Part shown: positions 1-8,454 of the stretch, one piece after another | How the letters are laid out: each line of letters begins with the position of its first letter | How positions within the stretch are numbered: the stretch's first letter is position 1 | NCBI RefSeq assembly: GCF_016888005.1 | Contig: NZ_JAFDVE010000032.1 | Span: 1-64,000 of the forward strand | DNA: 64,000 nucleotides | DNA from: Phycicoccus sp. CSK15P-2 | Lineage (GTDB): Bacteria > Actinomycetota > Actinomycetes > Actinomycetales > Dermatophilaceae | Direction: 5' to 3' | Translations under genes and position numbers: made by a program | Notes under the pieces: model-generated | What the model was told of the DNA's origin: nothing | Databases searched by the model: none | Seen by the model: only the letters and a program-made list of their open reading frames with translations

Positions 1-2
1 CC

Positions 3-164
3 ATCCGCCGCGGCACGTTCCGATCCGTGCGCGAGCTCAACGCCAAGATCCGCGTCTTCATCAACGGCTGGAACGACCGCTCCCACCCCTTCGTGTGGAC
101 CAAGACCGCCGACGACATCCTCAAGAAGGCCAACCGTCAGAAAACTTCAAACACGAACCACTAG
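3..164 (+). CDS. IS630-family transposase, C-terminal end (5' part outside window)
   Basis: The frame is open from the window edge and ends at TAG 162-164. The 53 visible residues contain FVWTKTADDILKKA, the typical last helix of IS630/Tc1-like transposases, preceded by an I-RRGTFRSVRELNAKI stretch that fits the same family (W-N-D-R-S-H-P-F-V-W). The catalytic DDE residues would lie upstream of the window, so intactness cannot be judged. No terminal inverted repeat is obvious just downstream. It is the only transposase trace in the window. Confidence 0.7.
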   Translation: MRRGTFRSVRELNAKIRVFINGWNDRSHPFVWTKTADDILKKANRQKTSNTNH

Positions 165-286
165 CTCTCTGGTCCCTGGCGTTCGCGGTCGTCCAGAGCC
201 AGTTGGGCGGGTGTTCGATCGCCGTCGCGACAGCGCCACTAGCATCTTTCCCGGATTCGACCGTCGAGGGCAGGTGGGTGCGAGCA

Positions 287-1387
287 GTGGTGGACGTCGA
301 CTGGATGGGCGTGCGCCGGTGTGCTGGGGCACTGGGAGGTGAGGGCACGGTGATCCTGCGGCTGCGCACCGACGCCGAGGTCGACGAGCAAGTCCTGGAT
401 GCCGCTCTCCCTCCGGACGAGGGGGACTCACCGGCCAACGGGGGCTGGTTCGCCGGTCCGGGAGGGTTCCTGCTGCTGGCCGAGGGGCTGCGCGCGGAGG
501 TCGACCCGTGGATCGAGCAGCTCGCGGCCGGTCTCGACGACGCCGGGTTCGAGGGCACGCTCACCGGCGCGTCGGTGGTGGGAAACCCCCGGTGGGCCCA
601 ACGGGTCGACCGCGAGGCGGTCTCGTTCGTCGCCGTGCTCGGCTACCGGCCCCGGCCCGGAGTGGGCTACTACGACGGATGGTTGCCCGACGCCGAGGTC
701 CTCGACCGCGCCCTGGGCCTGGGCATGGGGTGGCTCACGGCCCACGGTGCCCGCGTGATGGCGCTGGCGGACCTGCGCGCCCGATTCTGGGTCGACGCCA
801 CCACAGCCAGGCGAGTCATGCGTACCGACCTGCAGCGGCGCTCGATTGCCTTGTCGTCCGGCTACGACAAGCACCGCTCCGAGCTGCGTCATGTCAGCGT
901 CGCCAGACGCGGCTTGGTCAGCCTGACCAGTCGCGGGCTGCGCCCGTGGCGGGAGACTGTCGACGAGTTGCGAGCCGCGCTCACCACAGCACCTCTGGAG
1001 GGCCTGGCCATCGCCATGGTCACCCCTCACGATTTCTCGGGCCTGCGCCTGCCGAAGTACTCTGGCGCGGCCGACGGACGAGCCTACGACTACCATCCCG
1101 AACGGTGGGCCGAGTTCACCCTCGACCCCTGCGGCATCCAGATCCTCACCGACCAGCACCTCGCCGCGGCCACCGACCTCACCTCCTGGGTCACCACCCG
1201 GCTGGACCACGACCACCACCTGGTCGAGGCCCGCGACCTCGCCCCCTGGTACGAACCCGTCGCCGCCCGCCGGCCCGTCGCGCCGGACGTGCTCGACCAG
1301 GCCCGCCGCGACTTCGGCGAAGCCATCCTCACCTACGATCGCGCCGAACGGCTCGGCCTGAACACCAAACCGCCCCGGCCACGCTGA
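287..1387 (+). CDS. Hypothetical protein, about 366 aa
   Basis: I do not recognise a family. The open frame could begin at ATG 95, but that start lies inside the transposase end and its first ~60 codons look like out-of-frame transposase sequence. GTG codons at 278, 287 and 290 follow a GAGGGCAGG purine run at about 265, and 287 is a compromise. The product looks soluble, with no signal peptide or membrane segment, and is rich in acidic and aromatic residues (for example GYYDGW and FWVDATTARRVMRTD). It is a single gene between an IS end and a topoisomerase, so context says little. Confidence is moderate that it is coding and low for the start. Confidence 0.55.
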   Translation: MVDVDWMGVRRCAGALGGEGTVILRLRTDAEVDEQVLDAALPPDEGDSPANGGWFAGPGGFLLLAEGLRAEVDPWIEQLAAGLDDAGFEGTLTGASVVGNPRWAQRVDREAVSFVAVLGYRPRPGVGYYDGWLPDAEVLDRALGLGMGWLTAHGARVMALADLRARFWVDATTARRVMRTDLQRRSIALSSGYDKHRSELRHVSVARRGLVSLTSRGLRPWRETVDELRAALTTAPLEGLAIAMVTPHDFSGLRLPKYSGAADGRAYDYHPERWAEFTLDPCGIQILTDQHLAAATDLTSWVTTRLDHDHHLVEARDLAPWYEPVAARRPVAPDVLDQARRDFGEAILTYDRAERLGLNTKPPRPR

Positions 1388-1447
1388 GCCGTCTCGGTCA
1401 GTCTGGCGGATCACGACATCGATGCAGGTCAGCCGCCCGATCGGTCG

Positions 1448-1453
1448 TAGAGT
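1448..1453 (+). promoter_or_regulatory. Leaderless-type -10 box of the topoisomerase gene
   Basis: TAGAGT fits the actinobacterial TANNNT -10 hexamer and ends 6 nt before the ATG at 1460, so the transcript would start at or next to the start codon. There is no ribosome-binding site in between, which agrees with a leaderless mRNA. Confidence 0.5.
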
Positions 1454-1459
1454 CGCGTC

Positions 1460-2464
1460 ATGGCGAGGTTGCGGCGGGTGTCCCCCCGATCGGCGGGGTG
1501 GACACGCAGGCGTGCCGGCAGGCACTTCTCGTACCGCGACGCCGGCGGCGAGTTCCTCCCACCCGCCGAGGTCGCCCGGATCAAGGCGCTCGCCATCCCG
1601 CCCGCCTGGGAGGACGTCTGGATCTGCCCGTACCCCAACGGCCACATCCAGGCCATCGGCACCGACGCCGCCGGACGCCGCCAGTACCTCTACCATCCGG
1701 ACTGGCGGACCCAGCGCGACGAGCTGAAGTTCGACCGGGTGAAGATCGCGGGTGCGCGGCTGGCCAAGGCCCGCGAGCGGATCGTCGACGACCTGGCGGG
1801 GGAGGGGATGCCGCTGGCCCGCGCCGCCGCCACCGCCACCCGGTTGCTCGACCTCGGGTACTTCCGGATCGGCTCGGACGCCTACGCCGACGCCAACGGC
1901 TCGTTCGGGCTGACCACCCTCGAACGGCGGCACGTCCGCCGCCAGGGCAGCGACCTCGTCTTCTCGTTCGTCGGGAAGTCCGGCATCGAGCACTCGATCG
2001 TCATCAGCGACCCCCAGGTGATCGACTCGCTCAACTTCATGCGGCGGCGGCGCGGGGGGTCGGCCCGGCTCCTTGCCTACAAGGGAGAGGCGCGCTGGGC
2101 CGACCTCGACGCCTCCGCGGTCAACGACTACATCTCGACGATGGTCGCCGAGGACCTCACCGCCAAGGACTTCCGGACCTGGCACGCGACCGTGCTCGCC
2201 GCCGTCGCGCTCGCCGAGTCCGAGGAGCCCGGCGACACGACCACCTCGCGCACACGGGCGGTCAAGGCGGCGGTGGAGGAGGTCGCGGCCTACCTCGGCA
2301 ACACCCCGACGATCGCGAGGAAGTCCTACATCGACCCGCGGGTCATCGACCAGTACGAGGACGGCGTGACGATCGCCGGGACGCTCGCCAAGCGCTACCG
2401 CGACGACGCGAAGCGCCAGGCGGCGGTCGAGAAGGCGGTCGCCCGGCTCATCGACGGCGCCTGA
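1460..2464 (+). CDS. DNA topoisomerase IB (poxvirus/eukaryote-like)
   Basis: The 334-aa product relaxes supercoils by nicking one strand through a 3'-phosphotyrosine. The small bacterial type IB architecture is visible. An N-terminal DNA-binding part ends near YLYHP (residues 76-80). The catalytic pentad candidates are R136 in YFRIGSD, K173 in VGKSG, R239 and H242 in DFRTWH, and the nucleophile Y290 in ARKSYIDPRVID. Length matches bacterial homologues (about 300-370 aa). Start ATG 1460 is chosen because a TANNNT box lies 6 nt upstream. No partner gene is evident; the next gene follows 36 bp later with its own -10-like box. Confidence 0.95.
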   Translation: MARLRRVSPRSAGWTRRRAGRHFSYRDAGGEFLPPAEVARIKALAIPPAWEDVWICPYPNGHIQAIGTDAAGRRQYLYHPDWRTQRDELKFDRVKIAGARLAKARERIVDDLAGEGMPLARAAATATRLLDLGYFRIGSDAYADANGSFGLTTLERRHVRRQGSDLVFSFVGKSGIEHSIVISDPQVIDSLNFMRRRRGGSARLLAYKGEARWADLDASAVNDYISTMVAEDLTAKDFRTWHATVLAAVALAESEEPGDTTTSRTRAVKAAVEEVAAYLGNTPTIARKSYIDPRVIDQYEDGVTIAGTLAKRYRDDAKRQAAVEKAVARLIDGA

Positions 2465-2486
2465 CGGCGGCGGGGCCCCGCGCCGG

Positions 2487-2492
2487 TAGGCT
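2487..2492 (+). promoter_or_regulatory. Leaderless-type -10 box ahead of the GT2 operon
   Basis: TAGGCT (TANNNT) ends 8 nt before ATG 2501, suggesting a promoter for a transcript beginning at or near the GT2 start codon and running into the downstream overlapping genes. Confidence 0.4.
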
Positions 2493-2500
2493 CGCGGGCG

Positions 2501-3598
2501 ATGAACGAGCACCCCGCCGCGGCCGACGACGGCGCCCTGCACGCCGCACCGACCGAGCGCATCGCCACCGCCGGGGCCGCCGACACCCTCGACGTCCGCA
2601 CCGGAGAGCTCGCCGGCCGGGGCTACGACCCGTCGGTCACGCCACGCCCGGAGACCACGCGCACCGCCACCGGCCACGTCATCGAGGACGGCCCCGACGG
2701 CCCCGGGCCGGCGCCCTACGTCACCGTCGTCCTGCCCTGCTACAACGAGGGCGCGCACCTCCTCGAGGAGATCGACCGCTGCAGCCGGGCCCTCGAGGAC
2801 TCCGAGCTCACCTACGAGCTGCTGTGCATCGACGACGCGAGCACCGACGACACCCTCGCCGTCCTGCGCGACGCCCAGACCCGCTACCCGCACATCCGCG
2901 TGCTGCCGTTCCGGCGCAACGGTGGTTCCGGTACGGCCCGCCGGATCGGCACCCAGCAGGCCCGCGGCGAGATCGTCGTGTGGACCGACGCCGACATGAC
3001 CTACGAGAACGAGCGCATCCCCGAGCTGGTCCGGATCCTGCGCGACGACATCACCTACGACCAGGTCGTCGGCGCCCGGACCACCGAGGAGGGCACCCAC
3101 AAGTGGGCCCGCGTCCCGGCCAAGTGGTTCATCCGCAAGGTCGCCGAGTGGCTCACGAAGACGCGGATCCCCGACCTGAACTCGGGGCTGCGCGCCTTCC
3201 GGCGCGACGTCTCGCTCCCGTACCTGCGGCTGCTGCCGGCCGGCTTCTCGTGCGTCACGACGATCACCATCGCGTTCCTGTCCAACCAGCACGACATCAA
3301 GTACGTCGAGACCGCCTACGCCAAGCGGGCCGGGGTGAGCAAGTTCCACTTCGTTCGCGATGCCTACCGCTACATCCTCCAGGTGCTGCGGATGGTCATG
3401 TACTTCGACCCGCTCAAGGTGCTCATGCCACCCGCGCTGTGGATGGTGGCCATCGGCGCCGTCAAGGCCGTCGTCGACATGGTCCGGCACCCGTTCTACT
3501 TCCCGGCGAGCACCGTGCTCCTCGTCGTCAGCGGCATCATGATCGGCTCGCTGGCCCTGCTGTCCGACCTCGTCGTCCGGTCCCGCGACGGTGTCTGA
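2501..3598 (+). CDS. GT2 glycosyltransferase, polyprenyl-phosphate sugar synthase type
   Basis: The 365-aa protein has a GT-A domain at about residues 70-270. VVLPCYNEG starts the fold, CIDDAST (109-115) is the nucleotide-binding DD, and TDAD (162-165) is the metal-binding DXD-type motif. DLNSGLRAFRRD (225-236) matches the DPM1/GtrB group, which transfers a sugar from a nucleotide donor to polyprenyl phosphate at the inner membrane face. Two C-terminal hydrophobic segments (about 300-320 and 335-355) fit the membrane-anchored GtrB type. It overlaps the next gene by 8 nt, so the pair is probably translationally coupled. The N-terminal ~70 residues are low-complexity and family-atypical. Confidence 0.85.
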   Translation: MNEHPAAADDGALHAAPTERIATAGAADTLDVRTGELAGRGYDPSVTPRPETTRTATGHVIEDGPDGPGPAPYVTVVLPCYNEGAHLLEEIDRCSRALEDSELTYELLCIDDASTDDTLAVLRDAQTRYPHIRVLPFRRNGGSGTARRIGTQQARGEIVVWTDADMTYENERIPELVRILRDDITYDQVVGARTTEEGTHKWARVPAKWFIRKVAEWLTKTRIPDLNSGLRAFRRDVSLPYLRLLPAGFSCVTTITIAFLSNQHDIKYVETAYAKRAGVSKFHFVRDAYRYILQVLRMVMYFDPLKVLMPPALWMVAIGAVKAVVDMVRHPFYFPASTVLLVVSGIMIGSLALLSDLVVRSRDGV

Positions 3599-5498
3599 GC
3601 CCGCCGCCCCGGCCCTCGGAGGGTCCGACGCCGCGCTGCGGGTCGCCGTCGTCGGCCCGTCGCACCCGTTCAAGGGCGGGGTCGCCTCGCACACGACCAC
3701 GCTGGCCCACGAGCTCGCCGACGCCGGGCACGACGTCACGCTCGTCTCGTGGAGCCACCTGTACCCCTCGGCCCTCTACCCGGGCGAGCAGGCGGTCCCC
3801 GGTGGGGCCCCGGACGTCGACCCGTTCCCGCGGACGCTCCGGGTGCTCTCCTGGGCGCGGCCCGACACCTGGGTCCGCACCGGCCGCCGGCTGCGGGACG
3901 TCGACGTCATCGTCGTCGTGCACGTCGTCCCGGTCGTCGTCCCGGCGCACCTGGCACTGCTCCGGGCGGCCGGGGCCATCGGAGGCGCGGGGCACCGCGG
4001 GCCGCGGGTCGTCGTCATCGCGCACAACGTCCTGCCGCACGAGCCGCACCCGGGGGACCGGCAGCTCGTGGGCTCCCTCGTGCACCGGGCCGACGCGGTC
4101 GTCGTCCACTCCGACGAGCAGGCGCGGGTGGCGGCCGGGCTCGGCGCGCACCGGGTCCGCGAGGTCGACCTCCCACCGCACCTGCCGGGCGGCCCCCCCG
4201 AACCACGGCCCGAGCACGACGGCCCCGTCCGGCTGTTGTCCCTCGGCATCGTGCGCGACTACAAGGGCGTCGACCTCCTCGTCGACGCGCTCCGCGACGT
4301 CGGCGGCGTGACCCTGACGGTCGCGGGCGAGCTGTGGGGCGAGGCCGGGCGGCGGGTCCGCGAGCTCGCTGCCGACCCCCGGCTGGGTGGGCGCGTCGAG
4401 GTCCATGGGGGCTACGTCCCCGCGGACCGGATCGCGGGCCTCCTCGCCCGGCACGACGTCCTCGCCCTGCCGTACCGGTCGGCGACGGCCTCGCAGAACG
4501 TCCTCCTCGCCCGCCGACACGGCCTGCCGGTGCTCGTCACCTCGGTCGGCACCTTCCCGCGCCAGGTGCGCTACGGCGTCGACGGCCTCGTCGTGCCACC
4601 CGGCGACCGGGACGCGCTCGTCGACGCGCTGCGCCGCCTCGCGGAGCCGGGCGTCGTCGCGGGGCTCGCCGCCGAGGTCCGCGAGCCCGACCTGTCCGGG
4701 CCATGGGCCAACTACGTCGGGGCCATCGAGGCGCTCGCCGCCGAGCCCTCCCTCCTCGACGACGGCGCCGAGGCATCGGCGGTCCCGCTCGGTCCCCTCG
4801 GCCGCGCACGGGCGACGGTCGCGGGTCTGCGGGCCCGGCGGGGGCCGGTGCTCGAGCTCAACTCCCAGGACCTGCCCGAGGCGCTGCGGTCCACCGAGCT
4901 CCTCACCGTCGACGCCGAGGCGGTCGCCGCCACGGAGGTGGCCCGGAGCCTCGGCCTGCCGCGGGCCAAGGACCCGGTCGCGGCGTGGGCCGCTCTGGGT
5001 GCGATCGCCGCCCTGGTCCGGATCCTCGACGACCCCACGGGCACCGCGGTCGTCGTCGACGAGTCCGGTAGCGGCAGCCCCTTCTCGCGATGGGCCCGAG
5101 CCCTGGGCTTCGCGCCGGTCGAGCTCGAGCTCACCGGACGCCGAGCGGCGGTCGAGGTCCTCGACGTCGACACCGCGAGCCTCGACGTCCTGGCGCGGCT
5201 GCATCCCGGCGGGTGCACCGCGTCCGACGTCGACCACGTGGTCGGCCAGGCCTCGTGGGCGCTGCGGTCCGGCGGTCTGCTGGCGGTCACGGTCCCGATC
5301 GGCGACGACGACCCCGACTTCGCCGTGCGGCCGGCGGACCTGCGCGGCGTGCTCGCCCGGGCCGACGACCTCGGGCTCGCGCTCGTCGGGGACGTCGACG
5401 GAGACGTCCTCGGCCGGATGCGGGAGGCGCGGGACTGGTTCGGGGACAGCGACTCGCCGGCGTACGCCGTCCTCCGCCTCGTCTTCCGTCGCCGGTGA
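3591..5498 (+). CDS. GT4 glycosyltransferase fused to a degenerate methyltransferase-like domain
   Basis: The 635-aa product has two parts. Residues ~17-380 form a GT-B fold of family GT4: an N-terminal KGGVASH donor-side loop (28-34), LSLGIVRDYKGVDLLVDAL in the second Rossmann domain, and the ALPYRSATASQNVLLARRHG donor-binding region. Residues ~410-635 resemble a class I SAM methyltransferase with a weak motif I and a recognisable late segment, WALRSGGLLAVTVP. SAM binding is doubtful. It overlaps the GT2 gene by 8 nt and is followed 4 nt later by a flippase-like membrane gene, so one operon is likely. A cytoplasmic role in assembling a lipid-linked glycan is inferred. Confidence 0.8.
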   Translation: MSEPAAPALGGSDAALRVAVVGPSHPFKGGVASHTTTLAHELADAGHDVTLVSWSHLYPSALYPGEQAVPGGAPDVDPFPRTLRVLSWARPDTWVRTGRRLRDVDVIVVVHVVPVVVPAHLALLRAAGAIGGAGHRGPRVVVIAHNVLPHEPHPGDRQLVGSLVHRADAVVVHSDEQARVAAGLGAHRVREVDLPPHLPGGPPEPRPEHDGPVRLLSLGIVRDYKGVDLLVDALRDVGGVTLTVAGELWGEAGRRVRELAADPRLGGRVEVHGGYVPADRIAGLLARHDVLALPYRSATASQNVLLARRHGLPVLVTSVGTFPRQVRYGVDGLVVPPGDRDALVDALRRLAEPGVVAGLAAEVREPDLSGPWANYVGAIEALAAEPSLLDDGAEASAVPLGPLGRARATVAGLRARRGPVLELNSQDLPEALRSTELLTVDAEAVAATEVARSLGLPRAKDPVAAWAALGAIAALVRILDDPTGTAVVVDESGSGSPFSRWARALGFAPVELELTGRRAAVEVLDVDTASLDVLARLHPGGCTASDVDHVVGQASWALRSGGLLAVTVPIGDDDPDFAVRPADLRGVLARADDLGLALVGDVDGDVLGRMREARDWFGDSDSPAYAVLRLVFRRR

Positions 5499-5502
5499 GC
5501 CG

Positions 5503-6438
5503 ATGACCCGCTCGCGCGTCCTCAACGCCGTCCGCTACGGGCTGCTCGTCGTCATCCTCGTCGCCGTCGGCTGGGCGCTGGCCCGGAACTGGACGGAGGT
5601 CTCGGGCGAGCTCGGGCGGATGAGCGTCGGGGCGCTGCTCGCCGGGTTGGTGCTCACGACGGGCGCTCCGGTGTTCACCCTGCTCGGGTGGCGCGTGCTG
5701 CTCGCCGACCTCGGGTCGCCGCTGCCCGCGGCACCGGCCGCGAGCGTGTTCTTCGTCGGCCAGCTCGGGAAGTACGTCCCGGGCTCGGTCTGGACGGTGT
5801 TCGCGCAGGCCGAGATGGGCACGCGGCTCGGGGTGCCGAGGCGACGGATGGCGGTGACCGGTCTGCTGTCCATCGGCCTGGCGATCCTCTGCGGCAGCCT
5901 GCTCGGCGTCGTCGCGCTGCCCCGGCTCGTCGCCCGCGGGAGCTCGCCGGTGACGGCCTGGGTCGTCGTCGCGGCAGTGCTCGTCGGGGGTGTGCTGCTG
6001 TGGCCCCGTCTGCTCAACGCCCTCGTGGCGCTCGGCCTGCGGATCCTGCGCCGCGACCCGCTCGAGCACGCCCTCGGCGGCCGGGCGGTCCTCGTCACGT
6101 GTGTCTGGTTCCTCGCCGCGTGGGTGTCGGCCGGGGCGGGCGTCGCGGTCCTCGTCCGGGCCGTGCAGCCGGCCGCCGGGGCCACCGACCTCGCCGTCGC
6201 GGCCGTCTGCGGGTTCGCTCTCGCGTCCGCCGCCGGACAGCTCTCCGTTCTCGTGCCGGCCGGGGTCGGGGTCCGCGACGGCGTGCTCGCCCTGCTGCTC
6301 GTGACGTTCATGCCGCTCTCGGCCGCCACGGCGGTCGTCGTCGTCGCGCGTTTCCTCGCCGTCGTCTCCGACCTCCTCGTCGCCGGCGGCGGCTGGGCCT
6401 GGGGGCGTCGGCACCACCTCCTAGGATCGCAGGGGTGA
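5503..6438 (+). CDS. LPG-synthase/AglD-type (UPF0104) integral membrane protein
   Basis: The 311-aa protein is almost entirely hydrophobic, with about eight membrane helices. The VFFVGQLGKYVPGSVWTV segment is the typical conserved stretch of the lysylphosphatidylglycerol synthase TM/AglD family, followed by a PAGVGVRDGVL motif. Members are flippase domains or glycan-pathway membrane proteins; the aminoacyl-transferase domain of MprF is absent. ATG 5503 lies 4 nt after the GT4 stop. The stop overlaps the next start as GTGA. Context suggests a role in handling the lipid-linked product of the two glycosyltransferases upstream. Confidence 0.8.
   Translation: MTRSRVLNAVRYGLLVVILVAVGWALARNWTEVSGELGRMSVGALLAGLVLTTGAPVFTLLGWRVLLADLGSPLPAAPAASVFFVGQLGKYVPGSVWTVFAQAEMGTRLGVPRRRMAVTGLLSIGLAILCGSLLGVVALPRLVARGSSPVTAWVVVAAVLVGGVLLWPRLLNALVALGLRILRRDPLEHALGGRAVLVTCVWFLAAWVSAGAGVAVLVRAVQPAAGATDLAVAAVCGFALASAAGQLSVLVPAGVGVRDGVLALLLVTFMPLSAATAVVVVARFLAVVSDLLVAGGGWAWGRRHHLLGSQG
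6422..6427 (+). promoter_or_regulatory. Possible internal leaderless -10 box before the methyltransferase
   Basis: TAGGAT lies inside the end of the preceding membrane-protein gene, exactly 7 nt before GTG 6435. The geometry matches other leaderless starts in this window, so the methyltransferase and DNA glycosylase may also be transcribed separately from the glycan genes. Confidence 0.35.
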
Positions 6439-7247
6439 GCGAGCGACCGGAGCGCGAGGAGCAGCTGGCCTACTCCGAGCAGATGGCCAAGATGCTCGAC
6501 GAGCAGGGCCGACGGCAGAAGGCGGCGAAGATCGTCGCGGTCGTCCGGCATGCCCTGGGGGTGGCGGACCTCTCCGGTCTCACCGCCGTCGACGTCGGGT
6601 GCTCGGCGGGCTTCATCGCCGACGAGCTCGCGCTCGCCGGGGCGCGCACGAGCGGTGTCGACATCGACGAGCCCGGGCTGGAGAAGGCGCGGGCGAGGTT
6701 CGGCAGCCGTGTCGACTTCCGGGTGGCCCGCGGCGAGGACCTCCCGTTCGAGGACGGCACGGTCGACGTCGCCGTGCTCAACCACATCTACGAGCACGTC
6801 GTCGACCCCGAGGCCGTCGTCGCCGACATCCACCGGGTGCTCCGCCCGGGAGGCCTGCTCTACCTGGGTGTCGGCCACCGATGGCAGGTGGTCGAGCCGC
6901 ACCACCGGCTGCCCTTCCTGTCGTGGCTGCCCCAGGGTGCGGCCGACCGGTACATGCGGCTCACCCGCAAGGGCGACTCGTACTACGAGCGCTACTACAC
7001 CCCGCGTGGTCTGCGGCGGCTCTTCGCCGCGTACGACGTCTGGGACTACACGCTCCCCGTGCTCGCGGACCCGTCGGCGTTCGCCGCGGGCGACAACGTC
7101 CCCGCCTGGGCGGCACGGGTGCCCGAGCGGGTGCTCGCGGCCGGTCTGCCCCTGGTGCCGACGTACGTGTGGGTCGCCTTCAAGGGGGCCGCCGCGCCGG
7201 CCGGCCCCCCGCTGCGGGTCGCGCCGCGCCACGTCGCCGGACCATGA
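6435..7247 (+). CDS. Class I SAM-dependent methyltransferase
   Basis: The 270-aa cytoplasmic protein has motif I VDVGCSAGF (about 52-60), the acidic end of strand 2 in GVDIDEPGL, motif IV-like VAVLNHIYEHV and VLRPGGLLYLGV. These are standard features of the Methyltransf_11/25 group. The later RKGDSYYERYYTPRGLRRLF region is typical of methyltransferases that sit in glycan clusters. It overlaps the upstream membrane gene by 4 nt and the downstream glycosylase by 4 nt (ATGA). The substrate, perhaps a sugar or lipid in the glycan made by the upstream genes, cannot be read from sequence. Confidence 0.85.
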   Translation: MSERPEREEQLAYSEQMAKMLDEQGRRQKAAKIVAVVRHALGVADLSGLTAVDVGCSAGFIADELALAGARTSGVDIDEPGLEKARARFGSRVDFRVARGEDLPFEDGTVDVAVLNHIYEHVVDPEAVVADIHRVLRPGGLLYLGVGHRWQVVEPHHRLPFLSWLPQGAADRYMRLTRKGDSYYERYYTPRGLRRLFAAYDVWDYTLPVLADPSAFAAGDNVPAWAARVPERVLAAGLPLVPTYVWVAFKGAAAPAGPPLRVAPRHVAGP

Positions 7248-8176
7248 CCGACGGCACCGTGCGCACGGTCCGGTGCTCCCGGCCGGTGCCGCTCGGGGCC
7301 GTCGTCGGCATCCTGCGCCGCGGGGGCGGCGACCCGGCCAGCAGGCGCGACGGCCACGGCTGGTGGTTCGCCTGGCGGACGCCCGACGGCCCGGCCACGC
7401 TCCGGCTGGAGGCGGCGGGCGGCGTCGCCGAGGAGGTCACCGCGACGGCCTGGGGGAGTGGGGCCGTCTGGGCGCTCGAGCGGGTCCCCGACACCCTCGG
7501 CGAGCACGACGACCCCACCGGCTTCGACCCCTCCCTGCACCCTCTCGTCGGCGAGGAGTGGCGGCGCCGCCCGCACTGGCGGGTACCACGCACCGGGCTC
7601 GTCGTCCAGAGCCTCGTCGCCTCGGTCATCGAGCAGAAGGTCACCGGCAAGGAGGCCTTCGCGGGGTATCGGCGGCTGGTGCGCCGCTTCGGCGAGCCCG
7701 CGCCCGGCCCGGGGGAGGCGCTGCGGCTCGTCGTCCCACCGACGCCCGAGGGATGGCGGACCATCCCCTCCTGGGAGTGGCTCGCCGCGGGGGTCGACGG
7801 TGGCCGGTCGCGCACCGCGGTGTCGGCGGTCCGGCACGCGGGCCGGCTCGAGGAGTGTGTCGGCCTGCCCCGGGACGCCGCGCACGCCCGGCTCACCGCC
7901 CTGCCCGGCGTGGGTGCCTGGACGTGGGCCGAGGTGGCCCAGCGTGCGCTCGGGCTGCCCGACGAGGTGAGCTTCGGCGACTACCACGTCGCGAAGGACA
8001 TCGGCTGGGCGCTCACCGGGAGCCCGGTCGACGACGCCGGGCTCGCCGAGCTCCTCGAGCCCTGGCGCGGGCACCGGTACCGGGTCCAGCGGCTCCTCGA
8101 GCTCGGCGGGCACCATCGGCCGCGGCGGGGGCCGCGGATGTCGACGCCGACCCACCTGCCGGTCCGCGGCCGCTGA
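7244..8176 (+). CDS. HhH-GPD DNA glycosylase (AlkA/3-methyladenine type)
   Basis: The 310-aa protein should excise damaged bases. Residues 220-238 form the helix-hairpin-helix (LPGVGAWTWAEVAQRAL) and D246 in FGDYH is the expected catalytic aspartate of the HhH-GPD fold. The VIEQKVTGKEA segment is the usual DNA-contacting helix of AlkA-like members. The N-terminal ~110 residues resemble the AlkA N domain. The gene overlaps the methyltransferase by 4 nt but is functionally unrelated, so it is probably a passenger on the transcript. The last ~25 residues are basic and disordered-looking. Confidence 0.85.
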   Translation: MTDGTVRTVRCSRPVPLGAVVGILRRGGGDPASRRDGHGWWFAWRTPDGPATLRLEAAGGVAEEVTATAWGSGAVWALERVPDTLGEHDDPTGFDPSLHPLVGEEWRRRPHWRVPRTGLVVQSLVASVIEQKVTGKEAFAGYRRLVRRFGEPAPGPGEALRLVVPPTPEGWRTIPSWEWLAAGVDGGRSRTAVSAVRHAGRLEECVGLPRDAAHARLTALPGVGAWTWAEVAQRALGLPDEVSFGDYHVAKDIGWALTGSPVDDAGLAELLEPWRGHRYRVQRLLELGGHHRPRRGPRMSTPTHLPVRGR

Positions 8177-8351
8177 CTGACCGGGTCGGCGTGGGTCGAC
8201 CGCGGCGGCCGAGGACCAGCGAGACCTTGCGGGAGCCGGTCGTCGGGTCGCCGAGCTGTACGGACGACCACGCGCCGGCCCGGTCGGGGGACCAGCCACA
8301 GCCCTCCGTCCATCGACGCTTGTCCCGGTCTTTGCACAGATTTTCGATCCG

Positions 8352-8379
8352 TTTACATGCCTACGTATTGCCATATATC
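8352..8379 (+). promoter_or_regulatory. Candidate promoter of the arsenic cluster
   Basis: TTTACA (8352-8357) as -35 and TATATC (8374-8379) as -10 are separated by 16 nt. They lie in a short AT-rich patch (8331-8390) that stands out in otherwise very GC-rich DNA. The predicted transcript starts about 70 nt before the arsL-like ATG at 8455. The rest of the 278-bp gap (8177-8454) shows no gene. Confidence 0.5.
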
Positions 8380-8387
8380 GATGAATG
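8372..8387. promoter_or_regulatory. Candidate ArsR operator, 16-bp imperfect palindrome
   Basis: CATATATCGATGAATG matches its own reverse complement at 12 of 16 positions (CAT-nn-ATCGAT-nn-ATG). It overlaps the proposed -10 element, the expected place for a repressor of the ArsR/SmtB family. The arsR gene of the same cluster lies at 13594. Binding is inferred. Confidence 0.5.
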
Positions 8388-8454
8388 GGTGGAGGGTGCT
8401 GCCACGCGGTCGTCATCGGGGACGACGCCACCGCAACCGACCGGAGGAAGAACC

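Noticed and set aside
95-286. Extending the 287-1387 gene to ATG 95
   Set aside because: The added N-terminus is the transposase end read out of frame and lacks an RBS.
428-5525. Very long frames on the opposite strand and other frames of the glycan genes (for example 428-3739 minus, 508-4311 plus, 3537-5525 minus)
   Set aside because: They are Arg/Pro/Gly-rich shadow frames of GC-rich genes, with no domain and no sensible start; the real genes on the other frame have clear motifs.
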